Of a DNA stretch of 64,000 bases, positions 52,389 through 60,979 are shown one piece after another (position 1 is the first letter of the stretch; each line of letters opens with the position of its first letter). Source of the stretch: Hoeflea marina (GTDB lineage: Bacteria; Pseudomonadota; Alphaproteobacteria; Rhizobiales; Rhizobiaceae). Below the pieces are notes generated by a model. It was given only the letters and a program-made list of their open reading frames with translations, did not search any database and was not told where the DNA came from. The position numbers and the translations under genes were made by a program. The stretch lies in assembly GCF_003182275.1 (NCBI RefSeq), contig NZ_QGTR01000005.1, forward strand, positions 186,001-250,000. Direction: 5' to 3'.

Positions 52389-53201
52389 GTGGCATTTTCG
52401 ATTACGACCTGGAACATCAATTCCGTCCGCCTGCGCATGCCGCTGGTGGAATCCTTTCTTGCCAGCGCCATGCCCGACGTGCTCTGCCTGCAGGAGACCA
52501 AATGTCCGAACGATGCCTTCCCGATGGCGCCGTTCCGCAAGCTCGGCTACGAATATTCCGCCATCCACGGCCAGAAGGGCTACCATGGCGTGGCCATCCT
52601 CTCGAAGCTGCCGATTGAGGATGACCAGCGCCGCGATTTCTGCAACATCGGCGACACGCGCCACATCTCGGCCATTGTCGATGCCCCGGGAGGCCGCCGC
52701 ATCCGCGTCCACAATTTCTACGTTCCCGCCGGCGGCGACGAGCCCGACCGCAGCATCAACCCAAAATTCGGCCACAAGCTGGATTTCATCGAGGAGATGG
52801 CCTGCATCCGCGCCGAGACCGAGCGCGAGGCCGGAGTCTCGGCGATCCTGGTGGGCGATCTCAACATCGCTCCGCTGGAGACCGACGTCTGGTCGCACAA
52901 GCAGCTGCTCAAGATCGTCAGCCACACGCCGGTCGAGACCGAAGGCCTGATCCGGCTGCAGCAGTCGGGCCAGTGGGTCGACCTGATGCGCCAGCACGTG
53001 CCGCCGGAGGAGAAGCTCTTCACCTGGTGGAGCTACCGCTCCAAGGAATGGGACGAATCCGACCGCGGCCGCCGTCTCGACCACATCTGGTCGTCCGCCG
53101 ACCTGGCGCCGGATCTGCTGTCGGTGGATGTGCTGCGCGCGGCCCGCGGCTGGGAACGGCCGTCCGACCACGTGCCGGTCACTGCGCGTTTCGGGTTCTG
53201 A
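52389..53201 (+). CDS. xthA: Exodeoxyribonuclease III (AP endonuclease)
   Basis: A 270-residue exonuclease III family enzyme for base-excision repair. Metal and catalytic residues are in FSITTWNINSVRLR, LQETKCP (Glu36), VGDLNIAP (Asp and Asn) and RPSDHVPV (Asp-His); RRLDHIWSS is the C-terminal family signature. The start is GTG at 52389, where the FSITTWNINS strand begins, with AAGG nine bases upstream; no suitable ATG is in frame. Third gene of the ftsK-lolA-xthA series. Confidence 0.94.
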   Translation: MAFSITTWNINSVRLRMPLVESFLASAMPDVLCLQETKCPNDAFPMAPFRKLGYEYSAIHGQKGYHGVAILSKLPIEDDQRRDFCNIGDTRHISAIVDAPGGRRIRVHNFYVPAGGDEPDRSINPKFGHKLDFIEEMACIRAETEREAGVSAILVGDLNIAPLETDVWSHKQLLKIVSHTPVETEGLIRLQQSGQWVDLMRQHVPPEEKLFTWWSYRSKEWDESDRGRRLDHIWSSADLAPDLLSVDVLRAARGWERPSDHVPVTARFGF

Positions 53202-53224
53202 GCGGCCTGCGCCCCGCCGGCCGG

Positions 53225-53683
53225 TCAGTCCTGGAAGCGGTCCGCCAGCTTGCCGATGTCGCGGCTGAGTTGCTCCAGGCTTCCGGCCAGCCGCCGGCGG
53301 ATGATCTCGGCGATCTCGGGATATTCCTCGAGCATCCTGCGGAACAGCGGCCGGTTGATCCGCATGATCTCCGAGGATTCCAGCGCAATCGCCGACATCG
53401 AGCGGGTGACCGGCGAGATCATGGCGATTTCGCCCAGCAACGTGCCGGGACCGGCCGTTCCGATCACCGCGCCGGTTCCGTCCCGTCCGGCCTGGGTCAA
53501 TTCGAACTTGCCGTCCGCCACCACGAAAGCGCAATCGGCGGGAGCATCCTGGCGGAACAGCACCTGGCCCGGCTGCAGCCGCCGCCGCTCGGCGCCGAAT
53601 GCGATCAGCCTGAGCTTGTCCTCGCCGAGCTCGCGGAACAGATCCACTCTGTTGAGCAGTGCGATGTCTTCAATCAGCGCCAT
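53225..53683 (-). CDS. Cyclic-nucleotide-binding-domain protein
   Basis: A 152-residue protein that is essentially one cNMP-binding fold: LLNRVDLFRELGEDKLRLIA, the phosphate-binding cassette region GTLLGEIAMISPVTRSMSAIALE, and a C-terminal helix. The strict RxAA arginine is present as PVTRSMSA. There is no HTH, so it is not a CRP-type activator; it may sense a nucleotide and act by protein contact. It lies 35 bp downstream of the OmpR-type regulator gene on the same strand and is convergent with xthA. Confidence 0.82.
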   Translation of the reverse strand: MALIEDIALLNRVDLFRELGEDKLRLIAFGAERRRLQPGQVLFRQDAPADCAFVVADGKFELTQAGRDGTGAVIGTAGPGTLLGEIAMISPVTRSMSAIALESSEIMRINRPLFRRMLEEYPEIAEIIRRRLAGSLEQLSRDIGKLADRFQD

Positions 53684-53718
53684 GTCGGGCCCTTCGTTTC
53701 AAGCGGCTCGATCACCGG

Positions 53719-54402
53719 TTAGGGGATGATCTTGTAGCCGCCGCTTTCGGTGACCAGAATTTCCGCATTGGCGGGATCGGGCTCGATCTTCTGCCGCAGG
53801 CGGTAGACATGGGTCTCGAGCGTGTGCGTGGTCACGCCCGAATTGTAGCCCCAGACCTCTTCCAGCAGCACGTCGCGGGTGACCACCTTCTGGTCGGCGC
53901 GGTAGAGATAGCGGATGATCGCCGATTCCTTCTCCGTCAGCCGGATCTTGCCGCCCTTGTCGTCGAGCAGCAGCTTCTGGCTCGGCTTGAAGGTGTAAGG
54001 ACCAACGGTGAAGGTGGCGTCCTCGCTCTGCTCGTGCTGGCGCAGCTGCGCGCGGATGCGGGCCAGCAACACCGCGAAGCGGAACGGCTTGGTGACATAG
54101 TCGTTGGCGCCGGCTTCGAGCCCGAGGATCGTGTCGGAGTCAGTGTCATGGCCGGTGAGCATGATGACCGGCGGCTTGAAGCCGCCCTTGCGCAACAGCT
54201 TGATGGCTTCCCGCCCGTCCATGTCCGGCAGGCCCACATCCATGATCAGCAGGTCGATGTGGGTGCCGCGCGCGGTCTGGATGCCTTTGGCTGCGGTGGA
54301 TTCCTGCAGGATGGCGAACTCTTCGTAGAGCGAGAGCTGCTCGACCAGTGTTTCGCGCAGATCGTTGTCATCGTCGACCAGAAGAATCGTGCGTGCCGTC
54401 AT
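53719..54402 (-). CDS. OmpR-family response regulator (CenR-like)
   Basis: A 227-residue regulator with an N-terminal receiver (phospho-acceptor Asp55 in LLIMDVGLPD, switch Thr83, Lys105 in YVTKPFRF) and a C-terminal winged helix (TRDVLLEEVWGYNSGVTTHTLETHV). The sequence strongly resembles the conserved alphaproteobacterial envelope regulator CenR, though I cannot confirm that by alignment. No kinase is adjacent. GGGAG lies 7 nt before the ATG at 54402. It is divergent from the L,D-transpeptidase gene, an envelope enzyme, which would suit an envelope-stress role. Confidence 0.9.
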   Translation of the reverse strand: MTARTILLVDDDNDLRETLVEQLSLYEEFAILQESTAAKGIQTARGTHIDLLIMDVGLPDMDGREAIKLLRKGGFKPPVIMLTGHDTDSDTILGLEAGANDYVTKPFRFAVLLARIRAQLRQHEQSEDATFTVGPYTFKPSQKLLLDDKGGKIRLTEKESAIIRYLYRADQKVVTRDVLLEEVWGYNSGVTTHTLETHVYRLRQKIEPDPANAEILVTESGGYKIIP

Positions 54403-54547
54403 GGGAACTCCCTGAGCCATTTAACCGTGCATGTCATATATCATCAATCTGTGCCAGCAACGACAGGATGCCGATCTGTTTAGGCACTTTCAGGGCAGCC
54501 GCAAAGTGCTATTTATGCGCAATCCTTCACGCTCGGAGCACATCATC

Positions 54548-55105
54548 GTGAGTCTGCCGACCCGCCCCAGGCTGCCAGCAGCCGCAGCATCCCCGTCGCT
54601 CGTGGTGCGAACCATGCCGGGCCGGCCGACCCGCGCGCTTGTCAGCTTCGGCGGACTTGTGTTTGCCGCCGCCATCGGCCGCGGCGGCAAGACCGCGTTC
54701 AAGCGCGAGGGCGATGGCGCAACGCCGCGCGGCGACCTCAAGGTCCTGGGCGGCTATCGCAGCGGCTCGCTACGCGCCCCCGTGATCTCGGCCACCAAAC
54801 TCGGACGTGCCGGAGCGAGGGATGGCTGGTGCGATGCGCCCGACCACGCCGCCTACAACCGCTACGTCAGGCTGCCCTTCGGCGCCAGCCACGAAACGCT
54901 GGCGCGGCCTGACGCGCTCTACGATGTGGTGCTGGTGCTCGACTGGAACGTGCGCTGCCGCCGCCGCGGCGCGGGCAGCGCCATTTTCCTGCACCTGGCC
55001 CGGCCGGGCTACGAGCCGACCGAGGGCTGCGTCGCACTCAAGCGCCGCGACCTGATGCGAATCCTGCCGCATATCCGCCGCGGCGGCTGCGTCCGCGTCG
55101 TCTGA
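54548..55105 (+). CDS. L,D-transpeptidase family protein
   Basis: A 185-residue protein of the YkuD-related L,D-transpeptidase family, which crosslinks or anchors peptidoglycan through 3-3 bonds. The active site is FLHLARPGYEPTEGCVAL, with the His, Gly and nucleophilic Cys of the HxxxxxGYxPTxGC pattern; KREGDGATPRGD is the conserved N-terminal motif. No signal peptide is obvious, as in many rhizobial members. I choose GTG 54548, with GGAG nine bases upstream and homologue-like N-terminus; ATG 54515 lacks a ribosome site. Confidence 0.82.
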   Translation: MSLPTRPRLPAAAASPSLVVRTMPGRPTRALVSFGGLVFAAAIGRGGKTAFKREGDGATPRGDLKVLGGYRSGSLRAPVISATKLGRAGARDGWCDAPDHAAYNRYVRLPFGASHETLARPDALYDVVLVLDWNVRCRRRGAGSAIFLHLARPGYEPTEGCVALKRRDLMRILPHIRRGGCVRVV

Positions 55106-55132
55106 CCCGGAGCCTCCTCCTGTCGGCGGGTG

Positions 55133-55546
55133 TCAGGCCCCGAACAGGCCGACAACGCCGCCGATGGCCAGCATCACCAGCAGCCAGTGAAGCGAGTCGA
55201 TGAGAGTCAGGTCCCAGCCGAACCCCTGATAGCGCTGGTTGATGGAGATCGTCGGCACGATGAATCCGAGCCACAGAAAGAAGCCGGAGATCACGCCGTT
55301 GACCGCCGTCACCTGGCCGGGGCCAAGATGGCCGATGACGCCGGCGGTCATGGTGGCAAGCACCAGTTCCATGACCAGGCTGTTGATCAGCAGTACCGGC
55401 GACGGCATCATCTTCTCGCCTGTCCCGGTGATTTTCGCCGCCTTCATCCAGTGCTTGGCCATGGCGCCATAGTAGACGGCGCCGATGATGAAGGCGCAGA
55501 TTGCCGCCACCGGGATGGCGAGCCAGTTCAGTCCTGCAAATTGCAT
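55133..55546 (-). CDS. DUF1761-like membrane protein
   Basis: A 137-residue integral membrane protein with four predicted helices (about 8-30, 52-72, 80-105, 112-134). The GAVYYGAMAKHWMKAAKIT segment after the first helix and the LVMELVLATMTAG helix fit the DUF1761 family of unknown function. It stands alone between the transpeptidase gene and the methyltransferase operon. Inner-membrane location is inferred; no role is known. Confidence 0.75.
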   Translation of the reverse strand: MQFAGLNWLAIPVAAICAFIIGAVYYGAMAKHWMKAAKITGTGEKMMPSPVLLINSLVMELVLATMTAGVIGHLGPGQVTAVNGVISGFFLWLGFIVPTISINQRYQGFGWDLTLIDSLHWLLVMLAIGGVVGLFGA

Positions 55547-55615
55547 GGGTTCCTCCAGTGCCGGTTGCGCGGGATCAGGATCTCTCCGCCGCGGCTGGCC
55601 GTCAAGGTGCGGGCA

Positions 55616-56263
55616 TTAGCCGCCGAACTGCCACACGGACGTGCGCTTGACCTCTCTGTCCTCGAGCACCCTTGTCACCGGCACCATGTAGGTACCGAGC
55701 AGCGTCATCTCCGCGCTGGGGCAATAGGCGCGACCGGGATCACCGACGATCACGGCGGCGCCGCGTTCCACCAGCCGTGAGAACCAGGGCGCCAGTCGTT
55801 CGGCCATGGCGCGGTCGTAGAAGACGTCGCCCGCCAGCACCACGTCCCAGCCCGCATCAGTTCCCACGACATCGGCCAGCAGCACCTCGACGGCGGCATC
55901 GTTCTCCCGCGCGTTGAGGCCGGCTGCGACCACTGCCCAGCCGTCGATGTCTGCCGCCTCGACGCGCGCCGCGCCCGCTCTGGCGGCGGCGATCGCCACC
56001 AGGCCGGAACCGGTGGCGAAGTCGAGCACCCTGAGGCCCGCGACCAGTGCCGGATTGTCCAGAATGTGCCTTGCCAACCCCTGGCCGCCGGCCCAGGCGA
56101 AGGCCCAGAAGGGTGGCGGCAGGCCGAGCGAATCGAGCTCCTCCTCGGTCTTGTGCCAGAGCTCATGAGCCTCGTCGGCCAGATGCAACCGGATTTCGGG
56201 CACGTGCGGCGGAGCGCCGAGCGCCGTGTTGGCGCGGATGAAATCGAGCGGGGGTGTCTTCAT
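55616..56263 (-). CDS. ETF beta-subunit lysine methyltransferase-like protein
   Basis: A 215-residue class I SAM methyltransferase. VLDFATGSGLVAIAAARAGA is motif I, VEAADIDGWAVVAAGLNA motif II, and DVVLAGDVFYDRAMA the post-II motif with the D-V-F-Y variant of the seven-beta-strand lysine methyltransferases. An N-terminal segment (FIRANTALGAPPHVPEI; PFWAFAWAGGQGLARHI) is shared with METTL20-type enzymes that methylate the electron-transfer flavoprotein beta subunit. ATG 56263 follows the EVE gene by 13 bp; GTG 56290 is an alternative overlapping it. Last gene of the tsaD string. Confidence 0.78.
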   Translation of the reverse strand: MKTPPLDFIRANTALGAPPHVPEIRLHLADEAHELWHKTEEELDSLGLPPPFWAFAWAGGQGLARHILDNPALVAGLRVLDFATGSGLVAIAAARAGAARVEAADIDGWAVVAAGLNARENDAAVEVLLADVVGTDAGWDVVLAGDVFYDRAMAERLAPWFSRLVERGAAVIVGDPGRAYCPSAEMTLLGTYMVPVTRVLEDREVKRTSVWQFGG

Positions 56264-56276
56264 CCGCGCCGGGCGC

Positions 56277-56714
56277 TCAATCGTCGGCACGTGGCGGATC
56301 GGTGAGCCCGCCCATGCGGCAGACTTCCAGATACTCGTCGAGCGTCACCGGCTGCACCGAAAGCCGCATCGAGGTCACCAGCGCCATGTTCGACAGCGCC
56401 GGATTGGCCTTCACGTCCTTCAGCGTCACCGGCCGCGGCATGTCGCACACCGCGCGGATGTCGACGCATTCCCAGCGCGGGTCGTCGGTGGTCGGGTCGG
56501 GATGGATCAGATTGCAGACTTCGACGATGCCGACCACCTCCAGCCCCTCATTGGAGTGGTAGAAGAAGCCCTTGTCGCCCAGTTTCATCGCCCGCATGTT
56601 GTTGCGCGCCAGATAATTGCGGATGCCGTCCCAATGCTCGCCCTCGGCGCCCTTGGCCTTCTGCATGTCCCAGGACCATTTGAACGGCTCGGACTTGAAC
56701 AGCCAGTAAGCCAC
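56277..56714 (-). CDS. EVE-domain protein
   Basis: A 145-residue single EVE domain, PUA-like fold: YWLFKSEPFKWSWDMQKAKG start, GIRNYLARNNMRAMKLGDKGFFYHS core and RLSVQPVTLDEYLEVCRMGG end. EVE proteins bind modified bases in DNA or RNA; the target here is unknown. The start is GTG at 56714, 1 bp after the yciI stop, so it is translationally coupled. Its presence downstream of tsaD, a tRNA-modification gene, may be functional or just conserved synteny. Confidence 0.9.
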   Translation of the reverse strand: MAYWLFKSEPFKWSWDMQKAKGAEGEHWDGIRNYLARNNMRAMKLGDKGFFYHSNEGLEVVGIVEVCNLIHPDPTTDDPRWECVDIRAVCDMPRPVTLKDVKANPALSNMALVTSMRLSVQPVTLDEYLEVCRMGGLTDPPRADD

Positions 56715-56715
56715 G

Positions 56716-57009
56716 TCAGGACGCCGGGGCGTTGAAGGTCCAGTTGAAACCGCGGACTTCCACGGTCTCGAACAGGCCGGCCTTGGCGTAGGGGTCGCCT
56801 TCCGACAGTGCCCGGGCGCCGGCCTTGTCGTCGGCCTCGACGATCAGCAGGCTGCCGCAGGGCTTGCCGTCATCGTCGAGCAGCGGTCCGGCCATCTTCA
56901 GCTTGCCGGCCTCGTTGAGACCCGTGAGGTATTCCACGTGCGGCGGTCGGGTCTGCATCCTGAGCTCCAGCGAGCCGGGCTTGTCCTTGCAAAGCAGTGC
57001 GAAAAGCAT
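56716..57009 (-). CDS. YciI family protein
   Basis: A 97-residue YciI-like protein (ferredoxin-like dimeric fold): MLFALLCKDKPGSLELR, then RPPHVEYLTGLNEAGKLKMAGPL with the His-Asp pair region, and PYAKAGLFETVEVRGFNWTF. The biochemical role of the family is unclear. GGAG lies 8 nt before the ATG. It sits 49 bp downstream of gpsA and 1 bp upstream of the EVE gene in the same operon. Confidence 0.9.
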   Translation of the reverse strand: MLFALLCKDKPGSLELRMQTRPPHVEYLTGLNEAGKLKMAGPLLDDDGKPCGSLLIVEADDKAGARALSEGDPYAKAGLFETVEVRGFNWTFNAPAS

Positions 57010-57058
57010 GGGAAATCTCCATCATTGGGGGACGTTGATCCGATCTATGCCCTGTCGA

Positions 57059-58078
57059 TCAGGCAGATTCAATGCGCAACGGCCGTGAAAGCAGCTGATC
57101 CACCGCCGATTTGACGTCGATGCGGCCGCCGACGATGCTGGCAACGGCTTCCGTCACCGGCATGGTCACGCCGCGGGCCTTGGCCGCGCGGTCGGAAATT
57201 TGCGCGGCCGCCGCGCCTTCGACCAGCGGCCGCCCCGGGGCAAGCAGCGACTCCGGGCTCTCGCCGCGGCCCAGCGCCAGGCCGAAGCGGTAGTTGCGCG
57301 ACTGCTCGCTGGTGGCCGTCAGCACCAGGTCCCCGAGGCCCGCGAGCCCCGAGGCGGTTTCGGGCAAACCGCCCGATGCGACGACGAAGCGGGTCAGCTC
57401 GGCCAGTCCGCGGGCGATCAGCGCAGCGCGGGCGCTTTCGCCCAGGCCCGCCCCGATGACGATTCCGGCGGCGATGGCCAGCACATTCTTGAGCGCGCCG
57501 GATATCTGCACCCCGACCGGGTCCTGGCTGGCATAGAGCCGGAAGGCCCGGCGCGACAACTGCGCCGCCATGGCCTCCGCCTCCGCCATGCTGCCCGACG
57601 CCAGTGTCATCGCCGTCGGCAGGCCGCGGGCGATGTCGGCGGCAAAGCCGGGGCCGCTGAGCACATGCAGCGAGTGCCTCGGCGCCTCTGCCGCGAGCTT
57701 GACGGTGATCGGCTCGCCCGTTTCCCGGTCGAGTCCCTTGGCGCACATCACCAGCGCGGCGGCCGGTCCGAGATGCGGCAGGATCAGGGCTGCGGTCTCT
57801 GCCTGGGCAGATGAGGGCACCACCGTGAGAATGATGGTGCAGTCGCCGAGCCGGCCGGCATCGGCCGTCGGCATCACCCGGTCCGGCAGGAGGACGCCCG
57901 GAAGCCTGGGGTTTTCCCGGCTCGCCGCCATGGCCGCCATCCGCTCCGCACTTCGCCCCAGGAGCAATATCTCGCTTTCAGGAGCGGCCAGCACCGTGGC
58001 CAGCGCGGTGCCGAATGCCCCGGCGCCGACCACGGCGATCTTCGCCGCCGTGCCGGCATCGGCGGATGTCGCGCTCAT
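57059..58078 (-). CDS. gpsA: Glycerol-3-phosphate dehydrogenase [NAD(P)+]
   Basis: A 339-residue enzyme reducing dihydroxyacetone phosphate to sn-glycerol 3-phosphate for phospholipid synthesis. The Rossmann motif is [14 protein letters not shown] (about 14-27); the substrate-binding lysine lies in [12 protein letters not shown], with [14 protein letters not shown] and SRNYRFG as further family blocks. The ATG at 58078 overlaps the tsaD stop as ATGA, so the longer open frame upstream is tsaD in another frame. It is the second gene of the operon. Confidence 0.96.
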   Translation of the reverse strand: MSATSADAGTAAKIAVVGAGAFGTALATVLAAPESEILLLGRSAERMAAMAASRENPRLPGVLLPDRVMPTADAGRLGDCTIILTVVPSSAQAETAALILPHLGPAAALVMCAKGLDRETGEPITVKLAAEAPRHSLHVLSGPGFAADIARGLPTAMTLASGSMAEAEAMAAQLSRRAFRLYASQDPVGVQISGALKNVLAIAAGIVIGAGLGESARAALIARGLAELTRFVVASGGLPETASGLAGLGDLVLTATSEQSRNYRFGLALGRGESPESLLAPGRPLVEGAAAAQISDRAAKARGVTMPVTEAVASIVGGRIDVKSAVDQLLSRPLRIESA

Positions 58079-59172
58079 GCCTTGGCGCCCCGGCGGCCGA
58101 AGCCGATCACCGCCTTGGCGTCGGCGTCGAGCGGCCAGCGCGCCCGCGGCGCCACATCCAGCGCGTCGGCGGGAAATCCGGCCGCCATCCGCTCGGCGCC
58201 GGCCCAGGCGATCATCGCCGCATTGTCGGTGCACAGCGCCAGCGGCGGCGCGATGAACCGGAAGCCGTGGGTCCCGGCGAGCTCGAGCAGCGTGGCGCGG
58301 ATCGCCTGATTGGCGGCCACGCCGCCGGCCACCACCAGCGCCGGATGCGCACCGGTGCCGAAGCGGTAGGCAAAGGCCCTGAGCGCGATCTGCACCCGGT
58401 CGGCCAGGCTTTTCGTCACGGCGAGCTGGAAGCCCGCGCACAGGTCGGCGATCGTCGCCTCCGACAGCGGCGCCTCCCTTTCGGCGGCCTGCCGCAAGGC
58501 GGTCTTCAGCCCGGAGAAGGAAAAATCCGGCGTCGGCGTGCCCCTGAGCGGGATCGGCAGCCGGAAGCGCTGCGGGTCGCCCGCCTTCGCGGCTGCCTCC
58601 ACCGCCGGCCCGCCCGGATAGGGCAGGCCGAGCAGCTTGGCGGTCTTGTCGAACGCCTCGCCCAGCGCGTCGTCGATCGTGGTGCCCCAGCGCTCGTAGT
58701 CGCCGACGCCCTTGACCAGGATCAGCTGGGTGTGGCCGCCGGACACCAGCAGCAGCAGATAGGGGAAGGCGACGGCGTCGGTCAGCCGCGCCGTCAGCGC
58801 ATGACCCTCGAGATGGTTGATCGCCAGCATCGGCTTGGACGTCGCCATTGCCAGCGCCTTGGCCGTCATCAGGCCGACCATCAACCCGCCGATCAGCCCC
58901 GGCCCCGAGGTCACGGCGATGCCGTCGATGTCGGCCAGCCTGACCTGGCTGCGGGCCAGCGCCTCGGCGATCAGCTGGTCGATGACGGTCAAGTGCGAGC
59001 GGGCGGCGATTTCCGGAACCACGCCGCCGAAGGCGGCATGCAGGTCGAGCTGGCTGAACACCACATCGGCGAGAATCCGGCCGCGGCCGTCGGAATCGCG
59101 CGCCACGACGGCCGCGGCGGTCTCGTCGCAACTGGTCTCTATGCCCAGGATGAGCAGCGTGTCAGCGGACAT
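58075..59172 (-). CDS. tsaD: tRNA N6-threonylcarbamoyltransferase TsaD
   Basis: A 365-residue ASKHA-fold enzyme that transfers threonylcarbamoyl to A37 of ANN-decoding tRNAs together with TsaB/Tsa[17 protein letters not shown] is the phosphate-1 motif, [12 protein letters not shown] holds the two metal-binding histidines, [15 protein letters not shown] and [13 protein letters not shown] are ATP-site motifs, and [12 protein letters not shown] the C-terminal signature. It is divergent from hemC across 76 bp and coupled to gpsA by a 4-bp overlap. Confidence 0.97.
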   Translation of the reverse strand: MSADTLLILGIETSCDETAAAVVARDSDGRGRILADVVFSQLDLHAAFGGVVPEIAARSHLTVIDQLIAEALARSQVRLADIDGIAVTSGPGLIGGLMVGLMTAKALAMATSKPMLAINHLEGHALTARLTDAVAFPYLLLLVSGGHTQLILVKGVGDYERWGTTIDDALGEAFDKTAKLLGLPYPGGPAVEAAAKAGDPQRFRLPIPLRGTPTPDFSFSGLKTALRQAAEREAPLSEATIADLCAGFQLAVTKSLADRVQIALRAFAYRFGTGAHPALVVAGGVAANQAIRATLLELAGTHGFRFIAPPLALCTDNAAMIAWAGAERMAAGFPADALDVAPRARWPLDADAKAVIGFGRRGAKA

Positions 59173-59248
59173 GATGTGCCTTGTTGTTGCGCTTGCGGGC
59201 CCGGCCCGTTACGTGTCTGTCGGTAACAATGGATGGGATCACTTGCAA

Positions 59249-60172
59249 ATGAAACCTTACCGGATCGGTACTCGGGGCAGTCCGCTGGCGCTCGCCCAGG
59301 CCCATGAAACCCGAGACCGGCTGATCGAGGCGCATGGGCTGGCCGAGGACGCCTTCGAGATCGTCGTGCTGTCGACCAAAGGCGACCGGGTCACCGACCG
59401 GTCGCTGTCGGAGATCGGCGGCAAGGGGCTGTTCACGCTGGAGATCGAGGAGCAGCTGTCGGACGGAAGGCTGGATTTCGCGGTCCATTCCTCCAAGGAC
59501 ATGGCCACCTCCCTGCCGGATGGCCTCGGCATCATCGCCTATCTCGAGCGTGAGGATCCGCGCGACGCGCTCATCGGCAGATCCGCCCCGCGCCTGCTCG
59601 ACCTGCCGGCAAACGCCATCGTCGGCACCTCTTCGCTTCGACGCCAGGCGCTGGTCCGGCGGCTGCGGCCCGACATCACCGTTATCGGCTTCCGCGGCCA
59701 GGTCGAGACGCGGCTGCGCAAGCTCGCCGACGGCCAGGCCGACGCGACATTGCTGGCCCACGCCGGCCTGCTGCGCCTCGGCAACACCGCCGTCATCACC
59801 GAACTGCTCGACCCGGAGTCCTTCCCACCCGCCCCCGGGCAGGGCGCCATCTGCATCGAGGCGCGGCTTGGCGATTCGCGCATTGCCGACCTGCTGGCGC
59901 CGATCAACCACGCGCCGACCTTCGCCGCGCTGACCTGCGAACGCGCCTTCCTTGCCACGCTCGACGGCTCCTGCCGCACCCCGATCGCCGGACTTGCCCG
60001 CATCGACGGCGACCGGATGATGTTTCACGGCACGGTTCTCACGCCCGACGGCAGCGTGTCCCACGAGGTGCGGCGCCAGGGGCACGCAGCCTCGGCGGCG
60101 GAACTCGGAACGTCGGCGGGGACGGAAATCCGGGATGCGGCCGGGACGGCCTTCTTTGATTCCTGGATCTGA
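59249..60172 (+). CDS. hemC: Porphobilinogen deaminase (hydroxymethylbilane synthase)
   Basis: A 307-residue enzyme joining four porphobilinogens into hydroxymethylbilane. [13 protein letters not shown] opens domain 1, [11 protein letters not shown] and [17 protein letters not shown] are the substrate-binding blocks, and Cys242 in [11 protein letters not shown] carries the dipyrromethane cofactor. The ATG at 59249 gives the family start; the frame is open further upstream but belongs to tsaD's antisense. First gene of the hemC-hemD-mitofilin-hemY series. Confidence 0.97.
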   Translation: MKPYRIGTRGSPLALAQAHETRDRLIEAHGLAEDAFEIVVLSTKGDRVTDRSLSEIGGKGLFTLEIEEQLSDGRLDFAVHSSKDMATSLPDGLGIIAYLEREDPRDALIGRSAPRLLDLPANAIVGTSSLRRQALVRRLRPDITVIGFRGQVETRLRKLADGQADATLLAHAGLLRLGNTAVITELLDPESFPPAPGQGAICIEARLGDSRIADLLAPINHAPTFAALTCERAFLATLDGSCRTPIAGLARIDGDRMMFHGTVLTPDGSVSHEVRRQGHAASAAELGTSAGTEIRDAAGTAFFDSWI

Positions 60173-60175
60173 GCC

Positions 60176-60916
60176 GTGCGCGTTCTGGTCACGCGACCCG
60201 AACCCGGATGCAGCCGCACCGCCGCCCTGCTGCGCGCCATGGGACACGATCCCGTCGAACTGCCGCTGTTCCGCACGGTCTTTCACCGCCAGGCGCCCGG
60301 ACGGATCACCTCGCCGTCGGCCTTCATCGTCACCAGCGCCAATGCTCTCCGCGCGCTCGAGAGTGCGCCGCTGCCCGATCCGGCCCAGCTCCGGGTTCCG
60401 GTCTTCGCCGTGGGCGCCGCCACCGCCGCCGCCGCGCGCAGCCGGGGATTCACCGATGTCGTCACCGGCCCCGGCACCGCGGCTGGTCTGGCCGACCTGC
60501 TGCTGGAAACGATAGCGTCGGGCACGCTCGCGCCGTCCCCCGACCGGCCGCTGATCTACCTCGCCGGCCTTCCACGGAGCCCCGATCTCGAGCAGCGGCT
60601 GAGCGCCGCCCCGGTCCCGGTGACACCGATCGTCCTCTACGAAATGCAGGAAATCAGTTATTCAACTGACTTTCTAAATGAGGCGATCTTGTCGCCGCCG
60701 CCTGACGTCCTGCTGCTCTATTCGGCCAACGCCGCCCGACGGGCCTTGGCCATCCTCTGCCCGCAAACGCCGACTGACCAGCGCTTTGACTTCCGTGTCC
60801 TCTGCCTCTCGGCGGAAATCCAAGCAGCGCTGCCGGACCCATGGCGCGCGCGCGCGCTCGTGGCCGCGGCGCCCGACGAGCCAAGCCTGCTTGCATCCCT
60901 TGCTGCATTGCGGTGA
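60176..60916 (+). CDS. hemD: Uroporphyrinogen-III synthase
   Basis: A 246-residue HemD: RVLVTRPEPGCSRTAALLRAMGHD start, FIVTSANALRAL, a mid-protein PLIYLAGLPRSPDLEQRL strand and a C-terminal LLLYSANAARRAL segment. The enzyme inverts ring D and closes hydroxymethylbilane to uroporphyrinogen III. Sequence conservation in this family is always low, so the operon position after hemC adds weight. The start is GTG at 60176, 3 bp after the hemC stop, so the two are coupled. Confidence 0.92.
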   Translation: MRVLVTRPEPGCSRTAALLRAMGHDPVELPLFRTVFHRQAPGRITSPSAFIVTSANALRALESAPLPDPAQLRVPVFAVGAATAAAARSRGFTDVVTGPGTAAGLADLLLETIASGTLAPSPDRPLIYLAGLPRSPDLEQRLSAAPVPVTPIVLYEMQEISYSTDFLNEAILSPPPDVLLLYSANAARRALAILCPQTPTDQRFDFRVLCLSAEIQAALPDPWRARALVAAAPDEPSLLASLAALR

Positions 60917-60979
60917 GTTGGCCGCTGGAATTGTCGCCGCAGCGCCTCCCGCCGGATGCGACCAGTCTGAGGAAAAGCC

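Noticed and set aside
59200-59226. GTTAC/GTAAC inverted repeat between tsaD and hemC
   Set aside because: Only 5-bp arms with a long spacer and no known regulator; likely chance.
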